The notes under the pieces: generated by a model
Told to the model about the DNA's origin: nothing
The model's input: the letters and a program-made list of their open reading frames with translations, nothing else
Database searches by the model: none
DNA from: Akkermansia muciniphila
Lineage (GTDB): Bacteria > Verrucomicrobiota > Verrucomicrobiia > Verrucomicrobiales > Akkermansiaceae
Length of the DNA stretch: 52,635 bases
NCBI GenBank assembly: GCA_945901795.1
Contig: CAMDLP010000019.1
Coordinates: 1 to 52,635 of the forward strand
Direction: 5' to 3'
Made by a program: the position numbers and the translations under genes
In this document: positions 1 to 8,978 of the stretch, one piece after another
Layout of the letters: the number at the start of each line of letters is the position of its first letter
Numbering within the stretch: position 1 is the stretch's first letter

Positions 1-417
1 AAGGGACATGTCTTCCAGGGTCGATACAAGGCGATACCGGTGAGCGGGAGCGACACGGATCGTTACTACTTCCGCACCGTGGCCGATTACATCCATCTCA
101 ATCCCGCCCGCGCGGGACTGGCCGGTGGACGGCACGGGAAACTGGCGGACTACCCCTGGAGCAGTCTGGCGTCGTATGCGCGGGGCACCGGGCCGGAATG
201 GCTGGAGATGGTCCGCGTGCTGCAATCCTTCGAACTGACCAAGGATGAGCGCAAGGCGCTGCTGGCGGTTTTGCTGGCCCGTAAAACGACCGTGAGCAGG
301 GAGCGGTTGGGTCAACGCCTGGCAATGGGGCATCCGGGATCGATCAGCCGTATGCTGGGTGAGGTGAAAAGAAGTCCGAAACTGGGGAAACGATTGAATG
401 AACTTGAGAGTTTGTGA
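1..417 (+). CDS. REP-associated Y1/IS200-like transposase, C-terminal part (5' end outside window)
   Basis: The reading frame is open from the first base, so the gene starts upstream of the window. The visible 138 residues begin with a GHVFQGRYKA motif and continue with a Y-I-H-L-N-P-A-R-A-G motif, then a YPWSS motif. These are characteristic of the C-terminal half of REP-associated tyrosine transposases (RAYTs, Y1 transposase superfamily). These single-strand-processing enzymes are typically single-copy and linked to short palindromic repeats. The last ~50 residues look helical and may be a DNA-binding tail. The N-terminal HUH metal site cannot be seen. An inverted-repeat element begins 16 bp after the stop codon, as expected for this family. 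I cannot judge whether the full gene is intact. Confidence 0.85.
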   Translation, partial: KGHVFQGRYKAIPVSGSDTDRYYFRTVADYIHLNPARAGLAGGRHGKLADYPWSSLASYARGTGPEWLEMVRVLQSFELTKDERKALLAVLLARKTTVSRERLGQRLAMGHPGSISRMLGEVKRSPKLGKRLNELESL

Positions 418-432
418 GACTGCGGGGACTGA

Positions 433-530
433 CCCGAATGGCACTAACTTAAGGTTCGTCTAGGATGTCGAATGCTCGCTCCCGTATGCGAAATCTCTCC
501 GAAATACGGCTTAAGTTAGCGCCATTCGGG
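433..530. repeat. Inverted-repeat element downstream of the RAYT gene
   Basis: Two 21-bp arms at 433-453 and 510-530 are inverted repeats matching at 20 of 21 positions. An inner 6-bp stem (482-487 with 504-509) is nested inside. Just outside the arms, the phrase GGGACTGACCC occurs on both sides in the same orientation (from 426 and from 528). This fits a small REP- or MITE-like element mobilised by the adjacent transposase. No open reading frame lies in the loop. Confidence 0.7.
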
Positions 531-619
531 ACTGACCCCAAATTCGTGGTTCCGCCGCGAGAAATGGCTCGCCGAAGTCCGGCTTTGACCCGCCGGGATC
601 ACTGCTCTAGACACTTCCC

Positions 620-2671
620 ATGAGCCGCATCCCAGAATTTCTGACGCTGTTTTTGCTGACGGTTCAAATGACGCTCGCTGCCGATGCCGGCTGGGACGAG
701 CGCTTGGCGCGGGTCTTTTCCGGGCGTTTGAAGGAGATTGAAAGCGAGTTGAAAACCCTCGCTCCCAAGCTGGAAGGCTTGCCGGAAATCCCGATCGACG
801 ACCAGGGCGGCACCGGCGGCTTCGCCAGCATTCACCCGCAAGCCACGCCCAATTCGCAATTCGCGATCGAAGTCCGCTGGCCGAAAATCGCGACGGTCGA
901 TCTGGTCGCGCTGGTCCCCAGCCGACGTTATGACGCGAGGGGCTTGGACGCCCAATACGGCTTGCCGGAAAGCTTCACCGTTGAACTGCTAGACACGGAG
1001 GGTGAGGTGCTTCATAACATCGCCCATGAGCGGAACACGAGCGCCCATCCGGTGCGGAAGGGTCATCCGTTTGTCTATCAAATATCCCCGCCGGTCGAAG
1101 CGGCGGGCTTGAGGATTTCCGCCGAGCAGCTGCATCCGGATGATGAGGGTGAAGGAAGCTTCGTCCATGCCTGGGCCGAGGTGTTCGCATTCGAAGGCAG
1201 TCACAACGTCACCCGCGGAGCCGAGGTCCGCAGCCTCGGCGGCTCCACACCGTCGGCACCATGGCACTGGAGCCCGCAATTTCTGGTCGATGGCCAGACG
1301 CCGTTAGGTTTCCCGGAAATTCCCGCCGAAGAACACCGAAATATCGGCTGGCTTTCGGAAGGTCGGGCGAGCGCGACTGAGTCGGCATCGATAACCATCG
1401 ACCTCGGCGAGTCCGCTTCAATGGACGCCATCCGTTTGCTTCCTGCCAGGAAACCAACGTCGGATCTACCGAGCGGATTCGGTTTCCCCCGAAAACTAAC
1501 AATATCTATTTCCGAGACGGGCGAATCCGCGGACCCTTCCAAGTGGTCGCTGGTCACTGAACACGAGATGCGAAATCCCGGACACAATCCGGTGGAGCTC
1601 CCCTTCCCCGCCGTCCGCAGCCGCTACGTCAAAATCGAAGCCATCGAGATGTGGAAAGCCTTCGAGAACTATCCCGCGTTTTTCGCCCTGAGCGAGGTGG
1701 AAGTCCTATCCGAAAATAAAAATTTAGCACTCGGCAAGGTGGTGCGCTCATCGGACGGAATGCTCAACATCATCGCTCCGGGCGGACGCTACTGGAGCGG
1801 GGCCGCGCTCAGCGATGGCTTCGGCCCGGACGGACGCCTCATTTCAACCCGCGAGTGGATGACCCTGCTGGACGGGCGGCTTCAGATTGAAACCCGCCGC
1901 CACGAATTGCGCGCCGAGTCCGATCGCCTGATCGCTGGCTGGCGGCGCACCGGGCAGATGGCCATTATCATTGTCGGGCTGGCCGGAGCGTTTCTCATCA
2001 TCGCCTTGCCGATCCGCTACCGCATTCGGGCGAACCAGGAGCTGATCAAGGTGCGCGAGCGCATCGCCGGGGATCTTCACGACGAGGTCGGCAGCAATCT
2101 CGGCAGCATCCAGATGATCGCCGATCTGGCAGAAGGCCGGTCGGGTCCGTCCAACGAGCTGAAGCGGATCCAGCGAATCGCCGCGGAGACAGTCAGCGCC
2201 GTGCGCGACATCGTCTGGTTGCTCCGGCCGGAAGGCGAGCACCGCATCGGCACGGTCGAGCATTTGCGCGAGACCAGCTCGATCATGCTGGAGACCTTGG
2301 AATGGAAATTCACGGCGAACGAGGAAGCCTGGCAGACCGAGCTTGCCGAAGAGGACACCCGCCATCTGTTTCTGTTTTTCCGCGAGGCGTTGCATAACAT
2401 CATGCGCCATGCGAAAGCCACGAAGGTGGAAATCCGCGCCGAGGTGGCGGACGGCGACTTCCGCCTAACCATCACCGACAACGGCATCGGCATCGACCCC
2501 GAGCGCCTGGACCGCACCGCCACCCTGCGCGCGCTGCGCCAGCGGACCGAGGCACTGGGCGCGGAGCTGGGAGTCGAAACCCGGCCCCGCGAGGGCGTGC
2601 GACTCAAGCTCGCCGTGCCGCTGGAACGGAAACGCCCGAAGAAATCCCGGATTCCCGCAACTAACCCGTAA
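620..2671 (+). CDS. Sensor histidine kinase (NarX/DesK-like, HisKA_3) with discoidin-like periplasmic region
   Basis: A 683-residue protein. It has an N-terminal signal peptide of about 20 residues, then some 420 exported residues. That region appears to hold two F5/8 type C (discoidin)-like beta-sandwich units, with phrases such as SFTVELLDTEG and ASITIDLGES, the latter followed by RYVKIEAIEMW. One transmembrane helix lies at about 447-468. The cytoplasmic part has a HisKA_3 motif GDLHDEVGSNLG with phospho-acceptor His487, an N box REALHNIMRH (Asn593) and a G box DNGIGID (from Asp620). It should phosphorylate the regulator encoded 25 bp downstream. Discoidin-like folds often bind carbohydrate, so a glycan signal is plausible but inferred. 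A related kinase is encoded at 27959-29974. Confidence 0.9.
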   Translation: MSRIPEFLTLFLLTVQMTLAADAGWDERLARVFSGRLKEIESELKTLAPKLEGLPEIPIDDQGGTGGFASIHPQATPNSQFAIEVRWPKIATVDLVALVPSRRYDARGLDAQYGLPESFTVELLDTEGEVLHNIAHERNTSAHPVRKGHPFVYQISPPVEAAGLRISAEQLHPDDEGEGSFVHAWAEVFAFEGSHNVTRGAEVRSLGGSTPSAPWHWSPQFLVDGQTPLGFPEIPAEEHRNIGWLSEGRASATESASITIDLGESASMDAIRLLPARKPTSDLPSGFGFPRKLTISISETGESADPSKWSLVTEHEMRNPGHNPVELPFPAVRSRYVKIEAIEMWKAFENYPAFFALSEVEVLSENKNLALGKVVRSSDGMLNIIAPGGRYWSGAALSDGFGPDGRLISTREWMTLLDGRLQIETRRHELRAESDRLIAGWRRTGQMAIIIVGLAGAFLIIALPIRYRIRANQELIKVRERIAGDLHDEVGSNLGSIQMIADLAEGRSGPSNELKRIQRIAAETVSAVRDIVWLLRPEGEHRIGTVEHLRETSSIMLETLEWKFTANEEAWQTELAEEDTRHLFLFFREALHNIMRHAKATKVEIRAEVADGDFRLTITDNGIGIDPERLDRTATLRALRQRTEALGAELGVETRPREGVRLKLAVPLERKRPKKSRIPATNP

Positions 2672-2696
2672 AGCTTGGCTTTCCGAACGTCCGCGC

Positions 2697-3389
2697 ATGC
2701 GTTATCAAGCTCCTCCCATGGCCTCATCATCATCTTCGAAGGAAAAACCCATCCGGCTGGTTCTCATCGAAGACCACGCCGATTTCCGCGAGTCGGTGTC
2801 GATGGTCCTCGAGGAGCGCGGCGGCTATCAATGCGTCGGCGGATTTTCCACCATGGAAGACGCGCTGGAGGCGTTCCGCGGCGGCCTGGTGGCGGACCTC
2901 GTGCTGTCGGATCTCGGGCTACCCGGGATGAGCGGCATCGTCGGCATCCGCAAGGTGCGCGAACTTCTGCCTGATGCGCGGGTGCTGGTGCTCACTGCTT
3001 TCACCGACAAGGCGAAAGTCTTCGCAGCGTTGGAGGCCGGCGCGCATGGCTATCTGGTCAAGGCCGGGAGCGCGACACGCCTGATAGAAACGCTCGAAGA
3101 AGTGCTCTCCGGCGGTACTCCGCTCGACCCCAAAATCGCGGGTATGATCCTCCAAACCTTCCGCCAGCTCAGCCCGATCACCGACGCGGAATCGCTCTCC
3201 GGACGCGAGTGCGAGGTGCTGCAACTCGCCGCAAAAGGCCTCACCCGCCAGGAAATCGCCGACGAGCTGACCCTCAGCACGCACTCGGTCACCGAATACA
3301 TCAAGCGCAGCTTCGACAAGCTCCACGTCCGCAACCTGCCCTCCGCCGTCAGTGAGGCGATCCGCCGCGGGTTCCTCGATCTGTCCTAA
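2697..3389 (+). CDS. NarL/FixJ-family response regulator
   Basis: A 230-residue regulator with a receiver domain (IRLVLIEDHADF near the N-terminus; phosphorylated Asp in VLSDLGLPG, residue 72 from this start) and a C-terminal LuxR-type helix-turn-helix (GRECEVLQLAAKGLTRQEIA). It is the cognate partner of the kinase just upstream, 25 bp away on the same strand. A second ATG at 2718 (MASSSSSKEKP) would shorten it by seven residues and is equally credible; neither has a clear Shine-Dalgarno sequence. The next gene, manA, follows after 14 bp and may be co-transcribed. Confidence 0.92.
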   Translation: MRYQAPPMASSSSSKEKPIRLVLIEDHADFRESVSMVLEERGGYQCVGGFSTMEDALEAFRGGLVADLVLSDLGLPGMSGIVGIRKVRELLPDARVLVLTAFTDKAKVFAALEAGAHGYLVKAGSATRLIETLEEVLSGGTPLDPKIAGMILQTFRQLSPITDAESLSGRECEVLQLAAKGLTRQEIADELTLSTHSVTEYIKRSFDKLHVRNLPSAVSEAIRRGFLDLS

Positions 3390-3403
3390 ATCACTAACGA
3401 CCC

Positions 3404-4342
3404 ATGGAACCTATCACCTTCAAACCCCTCTACATGGAACGCGTCTGGGGCGGCCGCGAACTCGAACGCGTCTATCAACGCGCCCTACCCGATCCGCAAA
3501 AGCCCTTCGGCGAGTCATGGGAAATCGTGGACCGCGAACAGGAACAGTCAGTCGTCGATCAAGGCCCATGGACCGGCAGCTCGCTGCATGAGCTGTGGAC
3601 GAATCACCGCGAGGAGATTTTCGGCCGGGGATTCCTGGATCACCCGCGTTTCCCGATTCTAATCAAGGTGCTAGACGCCCGCGACGAGCTCTCCATCCAA
3701 GTCCATCCGCCGGCCCATCTGGCAGCCGCGCTCGGCGGCGAGCCCAAAACCGAAATGTGGTTCATCGCCGACTGCGATCCCGGCGCGATGCTCTACGTCG
3801 GACTGAAAAAGGGCGTCACCCGCGCCGGTTTCGAGCAAGCCATCGCGGACGGAGCGGTCGCGGATTGCGTCCACGCGATCACTCCGAATCCCGGCGACTC
3901 GATCTTCATCGCCTCCGGCCGTCTGCACGCCATCGGCGCGGGATTCCTGATCCATGAAATCCAACAGAACTCCGATACAACCTACCGCGTGTTCGATTGG
4001 AACCGGCTCGGCCTGAATGGCAAACCGCGCGAGCTCCACGTCGCGGAATCCCTCGCCAGCATCGATTTCACCGACTTCGAGCCGACCATGGACACCGCCA
4101 CCGGCGACACGCTCGCCAGCTGCGAGTATTTCAAAACCGATCGCAAATCCATCGCGGCCGGGCAGACTATCAGCAACCCGCGCGACGACCGGTTTTCCAT
4201 CCTCTCGATCGTCGGCGGCAAGTTAGAGTGCGCCGCCGGCCGCCGCTTTGGGAAAGGCAGCTTCATCCTGCTGCCTCACGACTCCGCGCCCTTGAAGGCG
4301 CTCGAGAACTCCACCGTCCTGCAAATCACCTTGCCGCGCTGA
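3404..4342 (+). CDS. manA: Mannose-6-phosphate isomerase, class I (short form)
   Basis: A 312-residue cupin enzyme interconverting mannose-6-phosphate and fructose-6-phosphate. The metal-binding residues of the short Bacillus-type class I enzyme are visible: Gln99 and His101 in QVHPP, Glu117 in KTEMWF, and His175 in GRLHAIGAG. The conserved NSDTTYRVFDW stretch follows. The length of about 310 residues matches that subgroup. It lies 14 bp after the response regulator and precedes a hydroxyacid dehydrogenase on the same strand. A role in mannose use or in supplying mannose for glycan synthesis is the family expectation; which one applies cannot be read from the sequence. Confidence 0.93.
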   Translation: MEPITFKPLYMERVWGGRELERVYQRALPDPQKPFGESWEIVDREQEQSVVDQGPWTGSSLHELWTNHREEIFGRGFLDHPRFPILIKVLDARDELSIQVHPPAHLAAALGGEPKTEMWFIADCDPGAMLYVGLKKGVTRAGFEQAIADGAVADCVHAITPNPGDSIFIASGRLHAIGAGFLIHEIQQNSDTTYRVFDWNRLGLNGKPRELHVAESLASIDFTDFEPTMDTATGDTLASCEYFKTDRKSIAAGQTISNPRDDRFSILSIVGGKLECAAGRRFGKGSFILLPHDSAPLKALENSTVLQITLPR

Positions 4343-4412
4343 AAAAACGCGTCGATAGCATCCCGCGCACATGCCGCTTGATTCCTTCCGCACGATCCCA
4401 TTTCCTCACGCC

Positions 4413-5372
4413 ATGCGCATTCTCCTCACCACCTGCAGTTACCAAGACACCCCCGGCCCGCACCACCAACTGATGGAATCCCAAGGCTGGGAAATCGTCC
4501 GCGAGCGCGGCCCGCTTTCCGAGGCCCGCATGCTTGAACTCGCCGGTGACTTCGACGCCTTCCTTTGCGGCGATGACGCCATCACCCGCGCCGTCATCGA
4601 GAAATCCCTGCCCCGCCTCAAGATCATTTCCAAATACGGCATCGGCCTCGACAAGATCGACCTCCCAGCCACCAAGGAGCACAAGATCCCGGTTCTGTTC
4701 ACTCCCGGGGTCAATCACACCACCGTCGCCGAGCACACCTTCGGCCTGCTCATCGGCATCACCAAGCACATCGTCACCACCGCCGCCGCCGCCCGCCATG
4801 GCGAATGGCTGCGCCTCACCGGCCACGAAATTTGGGGCAAAACCATCGGCATCGTCGGCCTCGGCCGGATTGGCAAGGAAGTCGCCATCCGCGCCCGCGC
4901 GTTCGGCATGAAAGTGATCGCCTGCGATCCGTATTTTGACGAGGCCTTCGCTGCCGCCCACGAGGTGACCCGCTGCGCCACGATGGACGAAGTTTTGACC
5001 CAATCCGACGTCGTCTCGCTTCACTGTTTCCTGTCGGATGAAACGCGCGGCCTGATCCGCACCTCGAAGATCGAAGAGATGAAGGACGGCGTGATCATCC
5101 TCAACTGCGCCCGCGGCGAAATCGTCGAGACTGCCGACATCGTCGCCGCCCTTCACCGCGGCAAAGTCGGTGGCTACGGCGCCGACGTGCTCGACGTGGA
5201 GCCGCCGCCCGCCGACCATCCGCTGCTTTCCGCGCCGAACTGCGTAATCACCCCGCACATCGGCTCGCGCACCTACGAGAGCGTTCCCCGGCAGGCGATG
5301 AAGTCCCTAACCAACCTTATCAACGCCCTCAGCGGCGAAGGTGAATGCAATTGCGCCAACGGCGTGATTTGA
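4413..5372 (+). CDS. D-isomer-specific 2-hydroxyacid dehydrogenase (phosphoglycerate dehydrogenase-like)
   Basis: A 319-residue NAD-dependent dehydrogenase. It has an N-terminal catalytic half (ISKYGIGLDKIDL), the Rossmann dinucleotide motif GIVGLGRIGKEVA, and the signature NCARGEIV. The catalytic His is in TPHIGSRTYES. It resembles SerA but has no C-terminal ACT domain, so the substrate could be 3-phosphoglycerate or another 2-hydroxyacid. I chose the ATG at 4413 (MRILLTTCSYQ), which starts the conserved fold; an in-frame ATG at 4371 would add 14 residues without similarity. It is the last gene of the + strand run that begins with the kinase at 620. Confidence 0.88.
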   Translation: MRILLTTCSYQDTPGPHHQLMESQGWEIVRERGPLSEARMLELAGDFDAFLCGDDAITRAVIEKSLPRLKIISKYGIGLDKIDLPATKEHKIPVLFTPGVNHTTVAEHTFGLLIGITKHIVTTAAAARHGEWLRLTGHEIWGKTIGIVGLGRIGKEVAIRARAFGMKVIACDPYFDEAFAAAHEVTRCATMDEVLTQSDVVSLHCFLSDETRGLIRTSKIEEMKDGVIILNCARGEIVETADIVAALHRGKVGGYGADVLDVEPPPADHPLLSAPNCVITPHIGSRTYESVPRQAMKSLTNLINALSGEGECNCANGVI

Positions 5373-5470
5373 GCGGACGTGCGGTATTTTGGCAGGGGTG
5401 GAGCGGCCTGCCGGGAAGCGAGCGGTTGAGCGGGTCACGGACGATGAATCGGTAGCCGGGGAATTCCGCA

Positions 5471-5491
5471 CCGCCACTGGAAATGTGGCGG
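5471..5491. other. Short hairpin in the convergent intergenic gap
   Basis: A 7-bp perfect stem (5471-5477 with 5485-5491) and a 7-nt loop lie between the dehydrogenase and the convergent lipoprotein gene. No T-tract follows on either strand, so termination is possible but not demonstrated. Nothing else is recognisable in the gap 5373-5518. Confidence 0.3.
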
Positions 5492-5518
5492 GGCGATTCA
5501 GGCGTCCGCGCCGTTGGT

Positions 5519-7717
5519 TCAGCGGGTCTTGAAATGCACGCTCGACCGAAGCACAGCGTCCTCGCGGCGGGAGTGGACGGTGAGCTTGTCGAGGTCGCCG
5601 AGTGCGGCGATGGCGTCCCCTATCAGCCGCGTCCGGTCCGCCGGAATGGCGGCTCCGGTGACGGCTGCGGCGTTTTCATCGATCAGCTTCAGGGTCTCCT
5701 GCGAGTAGTTTTCGAGGGCTTTGAAATTCATGCGGAAGTAAAGACCATTGCGGGATTCGCCGCCGGCGTCCGCCTTGGCGATGAGCTCGAGCGCCTGGCT
5801 TTTCGAGGATGATGCAGCGAACCACTTGTCGCCCACGGTCACCGAGGGAAGGAAGTCATCGTTGAAAAACGGCATCGGGAAAAACCAGGTGATGTTGCCG
5901 TTTTTCTCGGAGCTGAGCGGCTTCTGCATCGGGATTTTCTGGCCGGTCATCTCGCTGATCTTGGCGAGCGTGCCGGTGAGGGTGGCGTTCATCTTGTCCC
6001 ACGAATCGGCGAGTTTGGCGCGGTCCGTCACTGGCGCGATGATCGAAATGCGGGGAACCTTCGCCGAGTCCACCACCGCTTGGGAAAGGCCGGGAATCGC
6101 GGGGGCGGAGCCCTTGAGATCGACGACCCATGCCCTTTCATGACCGAGGCTGGCGCCGAAATCGTTGCTGTAGGCGTCCCACAGCGCGAGCATGTCCGGA
6201 CGGAACTTGCCATCAAACAGCTTGGCCATTTCCCTAAACTGCGTGAGTTGTTCGCCCTCGATCGGCGCTTCCGCGACTCTCATGGCCATCGCGTAGGCGG
6301 TCTCCAACAGTGCTTCGGCGTAGGCGCTGGCCTTCTCGTCATAGACGGCGTCGGTCGTCATGTTAGCGAACAACACGACTTCTTCGGAATCGCCGAGGCA
6401 GGCGAGTTTGTTAGGAGATTTCCAATCGACCATGCCGTTGTCGGTGCCGCCGTAGGACTCGATCTTGAGGCCGTCCTCGAAGAAGGCGACCATCCCGAGC
6501 GAGTCGCTTCCGGCGAGCTTGCGCAGGGCGGATTCGCGTTCGGCGACGATTTTGAACATCGCCTCCAGATCGCGGGTGTCGCCGAGTCCGTCGGCTCCGG
6601 CAAGCCCGTCACGCAGGCCGTTAGTCATTTCCGCGATTCCGCTGGCGGCGCTGGCCAGAGTGTCCATGGCTTCCTTGCGGCCATAGACCACGGCGGCGAG
6701 TTCCTTGGAAACCCAGGCGTCGCTGAAGGCGAGGGCGTCGGACGCCGCGAGCGACTGGCCGACATCAGCGGCCAGCTTGAGATCATCGGCCGATCCGCCC
6801 AGGAAAAGGACGACGTAGTCCCCCACCGTGCCGCTGAGGATGTGCAGGTCTTTTTTCGCGACCGCGGCGAGCAACTGATCGACGGTGGCGGGGTCGAGTT
6901 CCTCGTCCATGTCCGCGCGGTCCCCGGCCATGGTGGCGGAAATTTTAGCACCGAGGATTTTAACGCCCTCGAACTTGCAGCCGGCGCTTTCGATTTCGAC
7001 GGGCTCGACCATATCGCCGAGCATGTTGGCGTTGGCGATCATCGCGGCGAGTTGCTGGGCTGCCGTGGCGCGATCGGCTTCTTTGGTTTTGAAAGCCATG
7101 TAAACCGGCGGCATCTTGGTTTTTTCGAGGAGTGAAATTCCCGATTGCGGGTCCTTGAGCAGGTCCTTGAACAATTCCGAGCCATAACTGTCGGCAAACG
7201 AATCTGCTAGCGAGGAAGCGTCGCCGGATTTCACGGCGGCGGCGAACGCCTTGGCGATCGACCGCATCTGGAAGTAGCCCATGCGGCGGTTGAAGGTGAG
7301 GAAGTTGCCAGTTTGTTCCGCAGTGGACTTGCCGAGCGCGAGCGTGAACTCGGTGCCGAACAACGCGGCCGGACCGGTCGACTCGCCTGCCTCGGTCTCG
7401 CCTGGCTCATCGCCGCCCACACCCATTTGATTTTCGACGAGCTTCCAGAGTTTCGTCGCCTTGACGCGGGCGGCGGTTTTCGTGCCGTGATGAAAAGCGA
7501 GCACGCCCTCGGTGTCCTGCGTCAGGTGTTTGACGAAACCCAGCTTGGCGGCCCGCTCCTCCGGCGTCACGGCGGGAACCGACAGCGGAGCCTCCGGCGC
7601 AGGCGCTTCGACCACCGCCGCCGGAGCCTCCGGGGCCTTGACCGCCTCTTTTTTCTTACAAGCCCCGAGGCTCAAGGCCAACACGGAGATCAACACCAAA
7701 CTCGCGCGCATTTTCAT
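5519..7717 (-). CDS. Large exported lipoprotein of unknown function
   Basis: A 732-residue protein starting with a lipoprotein signal peptide whose lipobox is LSLGAC, with the lipidated Cys followed by KKKE. A short Pro/Ala/Glu-rich linker comes next, then a long alpha/beta region with no domain I recognise. It contains repeated Ala-rich helices and several FF/WFF segments. A start two codons in (MRASLVL) is possible. The ATG is near the divergent polyprenyl synthase gene, with about 140 bp between the chosen starts. Large lipoproteins of this kind are common in Verrucomicrobiota genomes, but I can assign no function. Confidence 0.8.
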   Translation of the reverse strand: MKMRASLVLISVLALSLGACKKKEAVKAPEAPAAVVEAPAPEAPLSVPAVTPEERAAKLGFVKHLTQDTEGVLAFHHGTKTAARVKATKLWKLVENQMGVGGDEPGETEAGESTGPAALFGTEFTLALGKSTAEQTGNFLTFNRRMGYFQMRSIAKAFAAAVKSGDASSLADSFADSYGSELFKDLLKDPQSGISLLEKTKMPPVYMAFKTKEADRATAAQQLAAMIANANMLGDMVEPVEIESAGCKFEGVKILGAKISATMAGDRADMDEELDPATVDQLLAAVAKKDLHILSGTVGDYVVLFLGGSADDLKLAADVGQSLAASDALAFSDAWVSKELAAVVYGRKEAMDTLASAASGIAEMTNGLRDGLAGADGLGDTRDLEAMFKIVAERESALRKLAGSDSLGMVAFFEDGLKIESYGGTDNGMVDWKSPNKLACLGDSEEVVLFANMTTDAVYDEKASAYAEALLETAYAMAMRVAEAPIEGEQLTQFREMAKLFDGKFRPDMLALWDAYSNDFGASLGHERAWVVDLKGSAPAIPGLSQAVVDSAKVPRISIIAPVTDRAKLADSWDKMNATLTGTLAKISEMTGQKIPMQKPLSSEKNGNITWFFPMPFFNDDFLPSVTVGDKWFAASSSKSQALELIAKADAGGESRNGLYFRMNFKALENYSQETLKLIDENAAAVTGAAIPADRTRLIGDAIAALGDLDKLTVHSRREDAVLRSSVHFKTR

Positions 7718-7857
7718 AGATGCAAGTAGCTAGAACGCCCGGACCGCTTGCAGCAAGCAGATTGCCCGGGAATTCCGGGAAATTCTTTCCCATTCCCACC
7801 ATATCCAAGGTTGCGGGAATGCCCAGCCTGTGGAACCTATGGCCAGCCCGACTCATC

Positions 7858-8865
7858 ATGGCCACCACTACCTCCGCGCCTCCCAGCAGCGCCTTATTCC
7901 CCTTCGAACTCGTCCGCCCGGAACTCGAGCGGGTGGAAGTCTCGATCCGCGAACAAATCCGCGCCTTCGATCCCGCCGTCGAGCCTTACGTCGCCTACAT
8001 CTGCAACACCTCCGGCAAACGCATCCGTCCCGCCCTCGCCATCCTCGTCGGCGGCGCGATCGGCGGAGTCACCGATGACCACTTGAAAATCGGCCTCATC
8101 CTCGAGCTCATCCACATGGCCACGCTCGTCCACGACGATATCATGGACGGCGCCAACACCCGCCGGATGGTTCCCACCGCCAACGCGAAATGGGGCAACG
8201 CGCTCTCCGTCCTGCTCGGCGACGTGCTGTTCTCCCACGCCCTCACCCTCGCCACGGATTTCAACAGCATCGACATCTGCCGCAAAGTCGGCAACGCCGC
8301 GCGCGAAGTCTGCCAGGGGGAAATCATCCAGACCCAGCGCCGTTTCGACCTGACCTTCACTAGGGCCGAGTATTTCCGCGTCATCGAAATGAAAACCGGC
8401 GCGCTGTTCGCCGCCGCCACCGGCCTGTCCGCGAATCTATCCGGCCTCGACGCCGACGCCGAAGCCCGCCTCTACAGCTACGGCATGAAACTCGGCACCG
8501 CCTATCAAATCTACGACGACTGCCTCGACCTCGTCGGCTCCGAGGAAATCGTCGGCAAGACGCTCCGCACCGATCTCATCAAGGGCAAGCTCACCCTGCC
8601 GATCCTCAATCTCTTAGAAACCGCCTCCGAGGCCCAGCGCATGAAGCTCAACAAGCGCATCCTCGACCAGGAGCCGCTCGATCTTCCCATCCTGCTAGGA
8701 ATCGCCGAATACGAGGGAGCCATCGAAAGCGCCGTGGACACCGCGATGAACCTGCTGGCGGAATGCCGCGAGGACCTCGCCCCGCTCGGACAATCGATCC
8801 ACTCCGACGCCCTCGCGCAGATCACTTGGTTCCTCGCGGGCTTGTTGGAGAAATGCCGCCGTTGA
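7858..8865 (+). CDS. Polyprenyl (trans-isoprenyl) diphosphate synthase
   Basis: A 335-residue class 1 prenyl chain-elongation enzyme. The first Asp-rich motif DDIMD is at residues 93-97 (after VHDDIMDGANTRR). The second, DDCLD, starts at about residue 220 and is followed by GSEEIVGKTLRTDLIKGK. It condenses isopentenyl diphosphate onto an allylic primer, probably to make the side chain of a respiratory quinone, in the manner of IspB or HepT. The longer reading frame opens at 7720, but the ATG at 7858 (MATTTSAPP) leads directly into the conserved fold. A hairpin terminator follows at 8888. Confidence 0.92.
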   Translation: MATTTSAPPSSALFPFELVRPELERVEVSIREQIRAFDPAVEPYVAYICNTSGKRIRPALAILVGGAIGGVTDDHLKIGLILELIHMATLVHDDIMDGANTRRMVPTANAKWGNALSVLLGDVLFSHALTLATDFNSIDICRKVGNAAREVCQGEIIQTQRRFDLTFTRAEYFRVIEMKTGALFAAATGLSANLSGLDADAEARLYSYGMKLGTAYQIYDDCLDLVGSEEIVGKTLRTDLIKGKLTLPILNLLETASEAQRMKLNKRILDQEPLDLPILLGIAEYEGAIESAVDTAMNLLAECREDLAPLGQSIHSDALAQITWFLAGLLEKCRR

Positions 8866-8887
8866 AGCGATGGGACTGATGAGAATA

Positions 8888-8916
8888 ACGGGAATGATGG
8901 CTTCCATCATTCCCGT
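8888..8916 (+). terminator. Hairpin terminator after the polyprenyl synthase gene
   Basis: A perfect 13-bp stem (8888-8900 with 8904-8916) and a 3-nt CTT loop start 22 bp after the stop codon. A short pyrimidine-rich stretch follows (CACCTCACTTTTCC) instead of a clean T-run. It lies between convergent genes and may act on both. Confidence 0.6.
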
Positions 8917-8978
8917 CACCTCACTTTTCCGGTGAATAGGAATCCGCCGTAACAGTCAGGCCGGCGCTGGGCGTGCTG

